DNA of 64,000 nucleotides, taken from the NCBI GenBank assembly GCA_950295325.1, contig OX485807.1, positions 13,791,001 through 13,855,000 of the forward strand. The letters run 5' to 3'. This document shows, one piece after another, positions 1 to 11,946 of this stretch; positions within the stretch are counted from its first letter, which is position 1, and each line of letters begins with the position of its first letter. This stretch comes from Polytrichum commune. Lineage: Eukaryota > Streptophyta > Polytrichopsida > Polytrichales > Polytrichaceae. Both the position numbers and the translations under genes were made by a program. The notes beneath the pieces are model-generated. The model saw only the letters and a program-made list of their open reading frames with translations. It made no database searches and was not told where the DNA came from.

Positions 1-3000
1 AATTTATGTGAAACTCGCATGGGCCTTTTTGAAATTGATTGGGGTACGAGCTAGCACCACAAATGGTTTTTGTGATGCGATTGGATCGGATTGAGGGGAG
101 GGGGGGATGGCGATGACGGTTGGTCGGCATTATGGGACGAGGATGGGCCACAATCCGCCACTTAACACCCGTACTTAATTCGTACCCCGATTAATGTACT
201 AATCATGGACACCGGTGCAAGTGCCGCCCTCTAAATAGCCGCTCGAGATTACTTAACTTTTTAGGCTTGTGAGGATGTCCCTATAAAGCTTTAGGACTCG
301 GGCGTAGTCTTTCCCACACAATGCGTACTTAAGTACCCGACCGTACCCTAAAGTACCCTAGAGGCCTCTCTATCTCCACCAATAACAACAACAACAACAT
401 CCCCCTTTAAAAGAAACCCCCTTCAATTGTGCCACGTGTCGTGCTTGCATTGGTGAGACCGGCCCTGTATCTGACGTGAAATATCCATTTCAGCACTAAC
501 TTTAGTAAAGATGAAATAGAGAAATAGAGGGCCTTCTACGAAATGCTCATTTTCTTTGCATTCCATGCGAATAAATAAAGCTTTCAAGAAGCTAATGAGG
601 GCCGGTTTTACACTAACTACAGTAGTAGGATCCAAGACTAAAGAAACTCCAAAAATCATGTATATTCATTGGTTGGGAGTAAACTTTTGGACCCAAGGAG
701 TTTAGAGATCGAGGCCCAAGTTTAAAGCATGACATGAAGTGATGTTGATGTGGCATCACTTTGTCAGCCGATTTAATAAACTAAATTTTGAATTGGGGTC
801 TAGCGTTGAGTCCAGAAGTAAGGTTCATTAGGGTGTTTTGGACCCCCGAGTTTCTTGGACTTGGACCCTAATTGTAAACCCACCCTGAGTATCCTCGTTT
901 AGCTAGGATTCAATAGATTTAGACAAAAGACTCGTCCAAAAATTGTATTGCATTTGAGATATATCATATGTGCACAGTTGAGACATGCACATTGCAAAAC
1001 ACATTTTTTTACATTTTTTTTTTTGGGGGGGGGGAGCAGAAGACTAGAAGAATATGATGAAAATCCCAATGATACATACTTTGAGAAGCAATGTGGTGAG
1101 GTGTTTCTCTAGATGTAATACTTTCCACAAACACACATAGTGTGCACGAACAGAAACATGTTGCAACAAGTGATGTAGTATACATCTAATATTAGTATAA
1201 TTTTCCATTTCTATTGTAGCGGCCGTTGATAGACATGCACAAATATAGTCTCTTGATGACCAAGATTCATGCACAACTCTAGATTTAGTGATAACATAGT
1301 TATTTGCTTCATGTTTCATGCAAAAAAGGAAGCCTTCAAGAGTCTAACAAGGAGGTCTTTACACTGGGGTTCAAATCCAAATGAACACCAAAATGAAGTG
1401 ATCGCATTGGTCAAGATCAAGATTTGGACCCAAGGAGTTCACAATAGAGCATGAATCTATAGCATGGAAAATTATGAATTAGTGCCTATTGTGGCACCAC
1501 TTTCTTGTCAAATTTTGTTGATCCCAGGTGATGGGATCCCTCTTCCTAATTTGAGAAACCCAACTTCAAGCTTGAGACCAATCTTGGGTCCAAAATTTAT
1601 GTTCAAGTGTTTTAGACGCCAACTTTCTTAGATATCGACCCTTAGTTTGGCCCATTTCCAATTTTGAAGCATTATTGTATGTTGAACAAAGTATTTAATA
1701 AGTACGAACTAAACCTATATTAGTTTTCTCATACTAATTTTCATAGCTCCATGATTTAGGATAGAGTCTACAAAACAAAATTTGCGTAATAAAAATTCAC
1801 ATATTCTTTGTTTACAACTTGACATTGGTGCTCTAAGCATGTTATTTTATATGGCCTATACTATTGACTGCCGACCAACATCAATTATCATGCAAACAAT
1901 GGGTATTCTAAAAAAAGAAAATGAAGACCACTCTAATTAGCATGACACACAAATTCAAATGCCATGTGCTATCCAATTTTAGTGTAGTTGACATGTATTT
2001 CTAGAGTAAAAACAAACACAATCTCATCTTATGTCAAAAATTGCCCCAAACATTGCTTAGTAAATGTTGGGCTACTTGGCAAGGATTATTGAAGGGTGCA
2101 ACCTGGTCTTGGGGGTGCACTGTGCATTGCATACTTACCAATGTGGGTGCACAAAAGGGGTATCATTTGAAGATGTCTCATACATCGTACACATAGGGAA
2201 AATATTCTTAAAGGTAAAGTTTATATATATCTTTCGGATTATTATGTGATATTTTTTAATTGTAAAGATATGTTAGTTCCATGATTTGGGTGGGAAATGC
2301 AAATGTGGGACTCTAACCATGATTGGATGCATATATTATGGACTGGTACATTTATTTGAGGCTATGTGCAATCTTTACATTGTGTGTGTGTGTGTGTGTG
2401 TGTGTGTTTCTTGCAACTTTTTTTTAGTGCATAAGGGTATCAATGTAAAGGTGATGCATGCACGTTATTTTGGGTCTTAGTGAAGAGTTCTCCCCTGAGT
2501 TCCTAGTTCATTTCTTTTGTTGTTGAACTATGATTTCCACACGGGCTTTAAGCAGTCTCAACCAATGTAAGATTGTCATGTGGACGACCAATGAATGGGG
2601 AGATCCGACATTTAATGTAAAATCAACCGAGTGAAATCGATAAATACCGGTTTAATTTCAGTATTTTAGGTTGTATAACCGAAGGAAAATTAAGTGTATA
2701 GGAAATCAACCGCTTCTGTAAGTTGATGACGGTTTTTCATCCCTTCCCATTCAAGAGTGGGCGGATATTAGCTCCCCCCACACCATCTCCCACATGTTCT
2801 TAGCTGAGTCGCCCAAGGGTATCTTCGGTTATAACTGGTTCTCCCACACCTTACCTTGAATCCTCCATCTGCCTCTTTCTATCTTTAAGGGTTTACATGT
2901 ATGGTGCTGCGGCGAGACTGCACCAAAGCTATCATCACCATCCCTTTGTTAAGTGTTGTTTTAATGTTTTGCAACATTTATTTGATGTTTAAGGGTGCTG

Positions 3001-6000
3001 ATTTTTGAGTGCCTATTTGATGTTTTTGGTTGTTGTTTTCATGTATTATTGAGGGTATTTCATGTTTTCATACTTGAATAATTCTAATTTCTTTCAAAAT
3101 ATGATTTGAAATGATATTTTATCATACGTAGTAATCAAAGTTGAATTAGTGTGCAAATTGCCTTAAATTTAGTATGTGAATCGAGTTCTTATTTTATTTG
3201 TCAGTTTTGTAGCCGATTGCTTATAGAAAGTTAGGGAAAATGATAGGGAAGCCAAGAAAACGTTAGGTTTCTCACCGAATTGAGTTAATAAGCTTAGGCA
3301 TCAACTGGATGAGCATCGACAACCACCAAATGATATGTGGACAGAAGGGTAAAAATCTGAGTCAACCCATAAACTCCCCATTCTTTGTGGACGACATTCA
3401 AGACTTCATAATTAACTATGCAAAGCCGACGCAAGGAACACTCTATGATAGCTTCAATATGTTAGTTGAAACAATTTGGAAAAGTGAGTCTAAGAAATTA
3501 TGGATCTAATTGACCAAAAAATGAAATACCACATATATAATGAATGTTGACTCCCTAGGGAGCAAACATGAGTGAAGAGACTCTTCACCCGTGTGCAATA
3601 TCACATGTATCCTTCAATTGTTCAATATCAATGATTTATTTGCAAATAAAATTCAAAATATTGTCTCGATTCCTTGATATAAAGTCGTTGGAAACTAAGT
3701 ATCTAGTGTTATCTCTTTGAATGTTTTGTCTCTTCCAATATAGTTAAAAGTGAAGCATGTCACTTTGTGTTGGATTGTCCCCTTTACAACTCCACTAGAG
3801 GGAGGTTTGCTTTCATTTTACCAACTTAATCATCAGGTTGATAGTAGTGTTATCTCACCATATTGTGTCTCCGTGTCTTTTAAAGAGGCTTTGAGTTGGA
3901 TTTGCTACAGCCGAGATTTTAGAATTCGTTTGAAAATAAATAAAAATAAGATCATACTATGTACTTCTTGTGAATTTAATTTGACATGTAACTTGGAAGT
4001 GACATCAACCCTTGTAAGTTGCGTTCGATGTTGAGCATTCATGGAGTACCTTGGTAGTGCCACATTAACTCTTATTAGTTGATTCAATAACTACATACAA
4101 CGATGTTTTACTTTAAAGACATTCGTTTATGAAGCTTTGTTGGCTCTGTCTGTAGGACAGAGGCTATGCATCAACTTCTTCGTTTCAAGAGCAAATTTTC
4201 TAACCACTTTGCGTTCACACTTGGATGTTACTTGTTCTTGTTATTTTTGGTCCACTTTATTTAATGTGGATGTTAACTATAATTATATATGTATATGTGT
4301 GTGTATATGTATATGTATATGTATATATAGAATTATAATTGCTCCCTAAAATGCATTGAAAGAAATCTAGTTAACTATAGTTATTTCGGCAGTTCTTGAT
4401 TATTTATTCTAAAAATTTCAGGTGATATCAAAATCCTTGACATGCATTTGAGAAGAAGGTGCACAAAATCCAAGAAAGGTTTGGTATAGTAAATAGCCAT
4501 GGATTGGCATGAGCAAAGTGGACAACTATAATTGTAGTCTTTCATAGTAAAGGATAGAGCCTCACGGTTCTACCGTTTTCTTGTTTAAATTGTTGTTTCT
4601 TAACATTTTCGAATTAAAAAGAATTCAATTTATGAGGACGTCACCACTGTACTAGGATAACCACAGTCGTATACAATATAATAAAACAAAATTATAAACA
4701 TATTTGTCTTGTTCCATTAACTTGTTTTGGGTTCACATATGAGCTTGTGGCTATGATGAAGGTGATCTCTCTCTCTCTCTCTCTCTCTCTCATCAACTTG
4801 CAACTTTACATTCAAGTTGCTCTAATGAAGAAACAAAAGATTGGAATACCTCTCAAACTAACTTGGACTACATTTTTTATGATATTTAGTGCCACGTACA
4901 CTATTTGTGAAGGGGCTAAACTAGATGCCTAGAGGTCTCAAAGTGTCACGTCTGCTAATTGTCAACATGACACTATTTGACAACATAAGTAAGTCTATCA
5001 GTGAAAAAATATTTACATTATGACACTTAACGTAGGACATTGGGATACTTTAGATGATATATTTGCGTTTTTGTATGCAAGGGGAAGATATTTTTAAGCA
5101 TATTGATGGTCAGTGTCATGTGTGCACATTTTAATATGCAAGATCATACTAATCTAATGTTTTATTTGTGTACACTATTAGTCACTTGTGTAACAAAAGC
5201 ATACATTATTGAAGTCACACTCACGTGAAGATATTATTAAGCGCACTTGAACGCCAAGTGTCATGAGGTGACACTAATGATTAAGTTATAGATCCTTACT
5301 GTAACTAGCACACGCCTCAAAATAAGGTAAGGGACACTATTACGTATGGGACACAAAATACCATGAACGATGTCGTCTAATTCGGAGCCTTTCAAAACCA
5401 ATGACATCCTTGATGCATACTATTTCATGGTGTCTATGTTGGATGCTCACATGCGACAATTCCGTCACCATGATGAAAAATGGTGGATGACATCCAAAGG
5501 ATGAACCTAGGACTTAATTAGGTTTCAACATACATAAGACTTCGGGTCGGGACTGTCGGAAATTAGGTCGACTTGAGCTCAGGAGTTGGCGCAGCTTTTT
5601 GAACCGGGGAATCAAGTAACTTAAGGGACCTTAAATATGACGTTTGTGAGGGGGATTGTGAGCTTAATATCAGAACCCGGAAGTTATTAGTGGAATTAAG
5701 GGCCTGTAAATGCAAACGAGGACGAATCGGTGACACGTTCCCTGTGGTAATCAAGGGACAAGAACATTGTCCAGAGTTGAGGTTACGTTCACTTATGTTA
5801 AGTTGGTTTTAGGTAATTAGTATTCTGGCCATGTTAACTTAACTTAACTGGGCTTCAGAGTATTTGAATTTGTCAACCCCTAGCCTAGCCTGCCAGGCTT
5901 TCACAAGTTAAACCCACAGTGTCCTTTTGTCTTTGTCTTTTTTATTTGAAAGAAAGAAAAGAAAGAAAACCCTACCCTAGCCTCCAGGTAAGTAAGAATA

Positions 6001-6300
6001 TGAAGGCTCATGAAAACAAATTCTTCCCCAACTCAGTCTTGAATTCAACGTCGCCTTGAATCCATTGCCAAAAGCTCCGGTTAAGTTTCACTTCAAAATC
6101 GATGGCAGACATGAAAATAAAATTTAATCGGATGGACATCTACAAGCTGAATCCTCGATGTACAAGCTGAAAACGAACATCTACGGCACACATGAAAAAG
6201 TTCTGAATCGGACGGATAGAAATGGAATTGTGACGTGGCCTCACGAGAGGGCTGGAATCCATTCCATGGGCTCATATACTTCTTCTCGACAATAAGCCTC
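1..6300. other. Intergenic region without a recognisable gene
   Basis: No open frame here is long or has a recognisable domain; all are under 100 codons. The stretch is AT-rich with a TG microsatellite near 2380-2406, a CT microsatellite near 4768-4792 and a TA/TG tract near 4283-4330. Segments around 660-880 and 1330-1640 share a weak repeated theme (a 'ggacccaaggagtt' block followed by similar phrases), which suggests an old repeat. I see nothing else that I can support. Confidence 0.6.
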
Positions 6301-6308
6301 TACTAAGT

Positions 6309-6748
6309 ATTACACTAATTACCCCAATTAGTGTGTGTGGTACTCATTCCTGAAACGTACACTATATATTCTGTCAATTCTATTCTCACAATTAGTGAAG
6401 GCTGGAATTTTTACTGAGTGATACTAAATTCATGAATACACGTCTCATTTACCATACATTTCAAGGAAATTAATGCGTGCTCTAACATGCTAGTAGAATG
6501 AGAATTTGTTTTTCATGCAAACACGTGCTTGTTAGTGAACAATACCAAGGTGCATAGTATGGGTACTTTTAGTGAATAATGTTGCTATGAACAATATTCT
6601 TAACGAATAGTGCCGAGATGAACAATGCTTCCTACATTTTTTGGTGACACTAATTTCATAACATACAGAAATTTAATGTCACCTTCACTAATTTCCTCCA
6701 TGCACACTATTAGCCCTCCGTCAGTAATTGGGGTAATCAGTGTACTGC
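6309..6748. mobile_element. MITE-like unit with about 20-bp inverted ends
   Basis: The left end reads TACACTAATTACCCCAATTA and the right end is its imperfect reverse complement near 6726-6746. About 435 bp separate the outer ends and no coding capacity is visible. The internal text (repeated gaacaat/gtgaataatg phrases) resembles 18.1-18.2 kb, so related material is dispersed. I could not find a convincing target-site duplication, so the boundaries are approximate. Confidence 0.45.
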
Positions 6749-7619
6749 CCTCATCAGACCAGGGCAGCTTTTTTGAACAGCCCAGAATGTTGAAACGGTG
6801 TTAAGTGAAGCTCCAAGTCTGCCGTAATAAAGGCAACGTAAGTTCGTTTGTTCTAAGTTCTAATGTTGCAAGTTCTAACTTAATTGCTCTAAGTTAAGTG
6901 ATTGAAAGAGTTCAAAAATGTCGAGGTCCTGGTCAACCCCCCACGGGCCCCGGTAAGTTAAAGTATCTACAAGTTACTTAAATGACGTTACGTTAATGCA
7001 GTGAGGAGTCTGCGGTGTGGTAAAGTTTAATTAATAAACCACTTAACTTGCAAAATTTTCACTCTCAAGTGAAATAATTTCAGGGTGTACCATTCGACCC
7101 CAGTAGTACTGTTACTTCAAATCTCTAATGTAAGTTAAGTGAAAACAACTCCGTCCTACATGTGTATGCAAGGAAGGCCCCTTGTGAAAGGGTTTCGGGA
7201 ATTTAATGCGCCCGGGGTAGTAACTTTAGGGTACCCCTCTACCTTTAAATACAAATGGTAAAATGGCATTTTGTTCTCGTCCGTCCTGCACGTAATCTAG
7301 TCTCGTGAAAACTCGTTCTTTACCCATGGTGTACCTTCCATTCAATATTCGACATAAAAGCCGTGAAAAAATTATGGGGTCTAGAGGTTATTGTGTTTTT
7401 GGTTGATTTGGCATCGGACATAGTTTCAGAGAATAAGTGTAGCCGGAAGTCGTCTGAGATAATTCGACCACCAACATATAGACAATCAAGTTTTTAACAT
7501 TGAATGGATGAGAGTTATGATGCTTTGGGTGCGATGATCTCCTCTCGAGAGTCGAAATTGCTCAGAAAATTTGTTGTTTATGCAAGGCGGGATTTCTGTT
7601 GAATGTGTTGATAACATAG

Positions 7620-7900
7620 CACTCGGGTCCGAGATAACGCTAAACTACTGGATGGTAGTGTAGATGCACCCAAACCGAACGGTGTCGGTAACGGTTCGAT
7701 TCCTGGCCGTGGAAATCGTCTCTCTATTTGACAGAAAAAACTAGTCAGGTGGTCATGCGCCTCGTGTGTTCCAAAAACAAAATTATATAGATACATAACA
7801 CACATATGAATTTCACCAAGGTGAAATACACCGGTGTCAATACACTGTGCAGTGCAACGGATTAGGCATGTTGCATTCCACATGTGAAAAAAATTATAAG
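7620..7900 (+). repeat. tRNA-derived SINE-like sequence
   Basis: A good RNA polymerase III B-box (GGTTCGATTCC) lies at about 7695-7705, and a weak A-box-like stretch lies about 45 bp upstream near 7650. The minus-strand translation contains the phrase PRPGIEP, which is the usual artefact of reading a tRNA-derived SINE head backwards. An A-rich run follows near 7887. There is no cloverleaf that would support a functional tRNA gene. Ends and family are not defined. Confidence 0.4.
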
Positions 7901-7915
7901 GCTCGTGACGAGTGA

Positions 7916-8136
7916 TCGGGGAGATTTTTGGGCTTTCATAATCGGTTGAGATCCTAGTGTTTGCAAGTCCAACCGGTCACATGTTGACATCCTTTGGTTT
8001 TCCTTTTTAAAATTGGGGTATATTCTATACATTCCTCTAAAATGATCAGTAATTTTCCAACAGTCTTAAACTTCAACCAGTTAGTTCTCAAACTCAACCA
8101 GTTCATCTGTAACTAACTGCCGGTTCTCCCGATCAT
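7916..8136 (+). repeat. Dispersed repeat R2, copy 1
   Basis: This segment opens with CGGGGAGATTTTTGGG and ends in a GCCGGTTCTCCC phrase. It matches two further copies at 27260-27455 and 27519-27715 over about 200 bp with clear but imperfect identity. No coding potential or terminal inverted repeats were seen. Confidence 0.7.
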
Positions 8137-8329
8137 AGCTCCTGACTGTAAAGGCTCACGAGAAAGTATTGTGGCCATGGTGTGGCCATGGTGTGACAAT
8201 TGGATTTGTTCATAATGGTCACTTGAGCCTATGAGTCTAGGGCAATGTTCTGCATCAATGGAAAGCCGTCATCCGTCATTGAAAAAACCGTAAATCTATC
8301 ACATTCGTAGGATTTTGAATTTCATCCAT

Positions 8330-8625
8330 AGATGCAAGGTGATGCACTGAATACGATATCTAGTGTCATATGGTATTTAATGTCGCTATGGTAACTTTTG
8401 GGATGACACTACTTATGAATAAAGCGAACAATTATTGTCATGGCCGATGGTTGCGTTCTTCCACTGGTCAAAATCCTACCTTCTCTTGTCAGCAACTTGT
8501 GGTGAAATATTGCCATGGATGATTGAAATCTGGATTAAAAATCACTTGGTAAGTGACAGTAATCTCAACACTGCGAATCTATAATCGTCCAGAATACTTA
8601 CAAGGAATGACAAAACAATGTTGGG
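8330..8625 (+). repeat. Dispersed repeat R3, copy 1
   Basis: About 260-290 bp are shared with 34185-34445. Shared blocks include the 'aatattg.catggatgattg' phrase and a common end 'ttacaaggaatgacaaa'. The copies have diverged by substitutions and small indels. Just downstream (8670-8740) a 'gagcaagg...tatttagtgtag' block recurs near 15905-15985. No ORF of note. Confidence 0.7.
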
Positions 8626-9719
8626 TTAACCCTTGGTGTTGGTGGCATTATACCGCAGTTTACAATTAGTATTGAGCAAGGAAAGTAGAATTGGTGACAC
8701 TGAATACCATATTTAGTGTAGTTATGAATGTTGCGCGTGCAAGATGGTTACTTGTATGGTTGTATTCAATATGTTCAATTCCATTTTGAGGTTTCATGAA
8801 GGAGTGCATCATACAGTGTAATGCACTTCCACTCCACATGTAAGAACATACGTACATGTTGAGGGTCTTGCCCTCATGAGCTACTTACATGTGAAAGGAT
8901 CACCGAATGTCATTTATCTAGATCAAAAATGAGTTGCATGTTTGCAATGCCGATCTCAAGATAGATGACACACAAGAACAAGAACAAGAACATCATCTCA
9001 TGATTGCAAGAAGTGAGTTGGAGCATCTCGACTGCTTTCTTGAAGAAGATGCATGAGGATTCCTACGCCCAGTCTTGCGCTTGCGCGCGGTCAAGTAGGA
9101 TGGCGAGCGCCATCTAGCTAGATGTTTTAACAACATGACGAAGATCGATTACACTGCTTGGGTTGCTTTCCTTGGCTTCAAACATGTGGTGAGCATCTTC
9201 GTAGACTTCGATGAAGGAGATCGGTCACTGATCGGTAACCATGGCCATAGCGCTGTGAATACTTCGATGAACGAGATCACAAGGAAGATCGACAAGAAGC
9301 TGAGCAAATGTACTAGGCTATAGCACAACATCGATCAACAGGGGCCAGTAAGGCACACCAGAGTTTCCAGGACACATACATGCATGTGCAAGATCTAAGA
9401 ACACACGCACCGCGGAGCACTTGCAGAGATCTGTAAGCCAAGAAGATAAGCCGCCGATCGCAACTAAAGAGGATGGAACCAGGAACGTCCACACATGCAC
9501 ATGGGGCGATCGACAGAGAAGCTTGGATCCCCATACTCAAACTCACACCAACAATCAAATGAACTACTAGCAAGCACGCATCAGGAGCCATGACACCTGA
9601 GTGGATCGATGCAGCTGCGAAACAAACGCAAGGGAAAAAAGCACAAGAGCAGGTCCTCCCGATTGCGCCTCAAGCCGAAGCACGAATGGAATGGGTGGGA
9701 TGTGAATCCATCCTGGCTA
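8626..9719. other. Unassigned stretch with small ORFs
   Basis: The stretch is richer in GC from about 9060. A 62-codon frame at 9135-9323 carries an imperfect internal duplication (ACTTCGATGAAGGAGATCG near 9207, ACTTCGATGAACGAGATCA near 9262). I do not recognise any domain. It may be a decayed retroelement fragment, but nothing proves that. Confidence 0.4.
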
Positions 9720-10081
9720 AGCATCTCCACCCTTGGGCAGAAAGGCAGGCTCTCGAAATGCCCTTCAAGCATGCACTAAATTTTTTTAGGGTGGCACTCC
9801 CCCACCGTTACTTGCATATGGCTCTTCAAGCCGAAAAATTGTCAGGAATATTCCATGTATTCCCAAAAGTGGCACGATTCACTGAATCGCAAGTGGATGA
9901 GGCCCCGGAATGTGGGCGCAGCAAGAGCAACGCTCACCCGCAAGGATAGTGAGTGGAGCCGGAAGTTTGAAGAGCCCTGGCAATCAAGGCCTCGGTGTTG
10001 GGGAGGGGTGGGGCATGTTTTTCTCCAAGGCCGCGTTAAAGGGCTTGCCAAGTCCCTTTAACGCGGCAGGGTGGAGATGCT
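9720..10081. mobile_element. MITE with AGCATCTCCACCCT inverted ends and CTA flanks
   Basis: The left end AGCATCTCCACCCT (from 9720) is matched by its reverse complement ending at 10081. Both ends are flanked by CTA (9717-9719 and 10082-10084), which fits a 3-bp target-site duplication of the PIF/Harbinger type. A second internal inverted pair surrounds GCCGCGTTAAAGGG near the right end. The element is 362 bp and non-autonomous. The 119-codon frame overlapping it begins outside the element and looks fortuitous. Confidence 0.6.
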
Positions 10082-10084
10082 CTA

Positions 10085-11900
10085 AGTTGAATCAAAACCG
10101 GTGCCATGGCCCTAACTTGGCCCACTGAGGTAGAAATATCCAAAGCGGTGAATGGCCACTAGCAGTGCACTAGACTAGGGGTATAATGATTCATGTGCGG
10201 ACCCAAAATGGTTAATTGGCAAAGTAGTGGCCTGAAAAGAATGTATTGCTAGATGGATGGGATGCAGTGATTGGTCGGATAGGTGTTGTTTCACACCACT
10301 TGCGATCACTTTTGGGTGCCATTAAGGTAACCGTTTTGCGTGTCTTTGTATGCAGAGTAGAATATTTTGATGTTTAGATTAAGGAGACTTTGTTGTACAA
10401 GTAGGGGGTTTGACTTACTTGCCTCTTTGAGAAAATGTAACTAATTGTTTACAAGGAATAAAAAATTACAAAACAACTTGCATTCCTCATCACTTCCTCT
10501 TCTCCGTCTCTGAAAAATATTGCACAAAATTTCAAGCCACTCGTTCTAGCCGAATCAACTTATTTTCACCGCTTTAGGTATTTCTGCCTTACCAGGATCC
10601 ACTCCCCGGACATGCCACTGTGAGTCGGCCATAAACAATGCTTAAGGTAGCCTACCCATTCTCGATGAGTTAAGCAATTAAGCATATTTGCAGTTTAGGT
10701 ATGATGAGAGGACTTTCCCGTATAGAGAAATAGAATTAAGAAGAAGTTTGTATTTTTCGTTTAAAAATTTGCTATAACCTAATTATTATGAATTTTATAA
10801 GTGATTAGTCTCTTCAACCTATAATTATGAACATGCTACCCTCTTTCTAATCACCGATCGTTTAGAGAACCAACAACGCCTTGGTTCTCGTAATCGATAA
10901 TAATGGCAACTAAATATGCTTGCAATCTAAACCTAGTTGCCAACTTAGGCCATTGACATTTGGCTAAGTTGGATTTTGACCATGGCATGTCAACATTGAT
11001 AAGAAATTGATATCTTGTTGCATGGAAATAGGTTGGCCTAAGCTGCAAAAATGGGGTGGTGGTTGGGAATGGATCGGCTACTTTATATGCAAGCTAATTT
11101 TGGGTCATGATCCAACTGGTATGGTTTGGCCAATGAGGAACCGGCCTCCTACCCTCCTCGCCAACTTGAGGAGGTCCTTCAATGCATTATTCATTAAAAG
11201 CCAGTGATGTTCAGTGACGGCTCCAAGATTCTAGGTGTTCATCACATCCAATTTCTTTAATCTTGGAAAATGATAGTCTCATCTTACATCACTCTTTTAG
11301 AATGACCTTTTTTGTTATGATAACATGAAATCCCCGAGTTACATTGCCACACATTAATATGATAAAACAAATGAGATCAATGTATGACATGCCACTCCAA
11401 CACATCAACCACTTACTAGCTATATATCGGCAATGGTATCTATATAAGATGTATTTTATTGTTTCAAAACCTAACCTCCTTCCTCAAATGCAACTTTAAA
11501 AAAAATGAAACCTATGCAACTTGTGTTGACACGTCAACTTTAGCTAAATGCAAAGATAAATGCTTAAACTTGTCACTTAGAGCCAACTACGGGCGTGCAT
11601 GGTATTGTAAAATTAGCACAATCTTATATGATAATTAGTTGTGACGGTGCTTGAATGCAAGTATAATGATTTAAGTTTAGCAAATCGTAGCTAACATGGC
11701 CCATGCAATATGTAATCAATTAATGCAATGTTGGCAAGCCAAGTTCATTTACTTTCATTATGTTTTTGGTGTCATGTGGTGCAATCACCCAAAAGGCGGC
11801 CAAGATGTGCCTTTCATATGCCCTCAACAAAAATAAACAATAACTATAGACCCGAACGTTTCAACCAACACGCCCTACTTCTTCTCACCTTCTCTTTTTA
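10085..11900. other. Intergenic region, nothing recognised
   Basis: AT-rich sequence with only short frames and no repeat boundary I can defend. The small frames at 10851-11207 have no recognisable domain. Confidence 0.5.
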
Positions 11901-11946
11901 TTCACTACCATCTTCTCCATGGATGTGCCAATGAGTTTAAATACAA

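Noticed and set aside
2380-2406. CRISPR-like or regulatory array
   Set aside because: It is a simple TG microsatellite without spacers; other runs (4768, 31433, 35554) are likewise simple repeats.
7660-7740. Functional tRNA gene
   Set aside because: Only the B-box is convincing; no acceptor stem or anticodon arm can be drawn.
9590-9949. 119-codon frame as a gene
   Set aside because: It crosses the border of the MITE at 9720-10081, so it is unlikely to be a natural coding unit.
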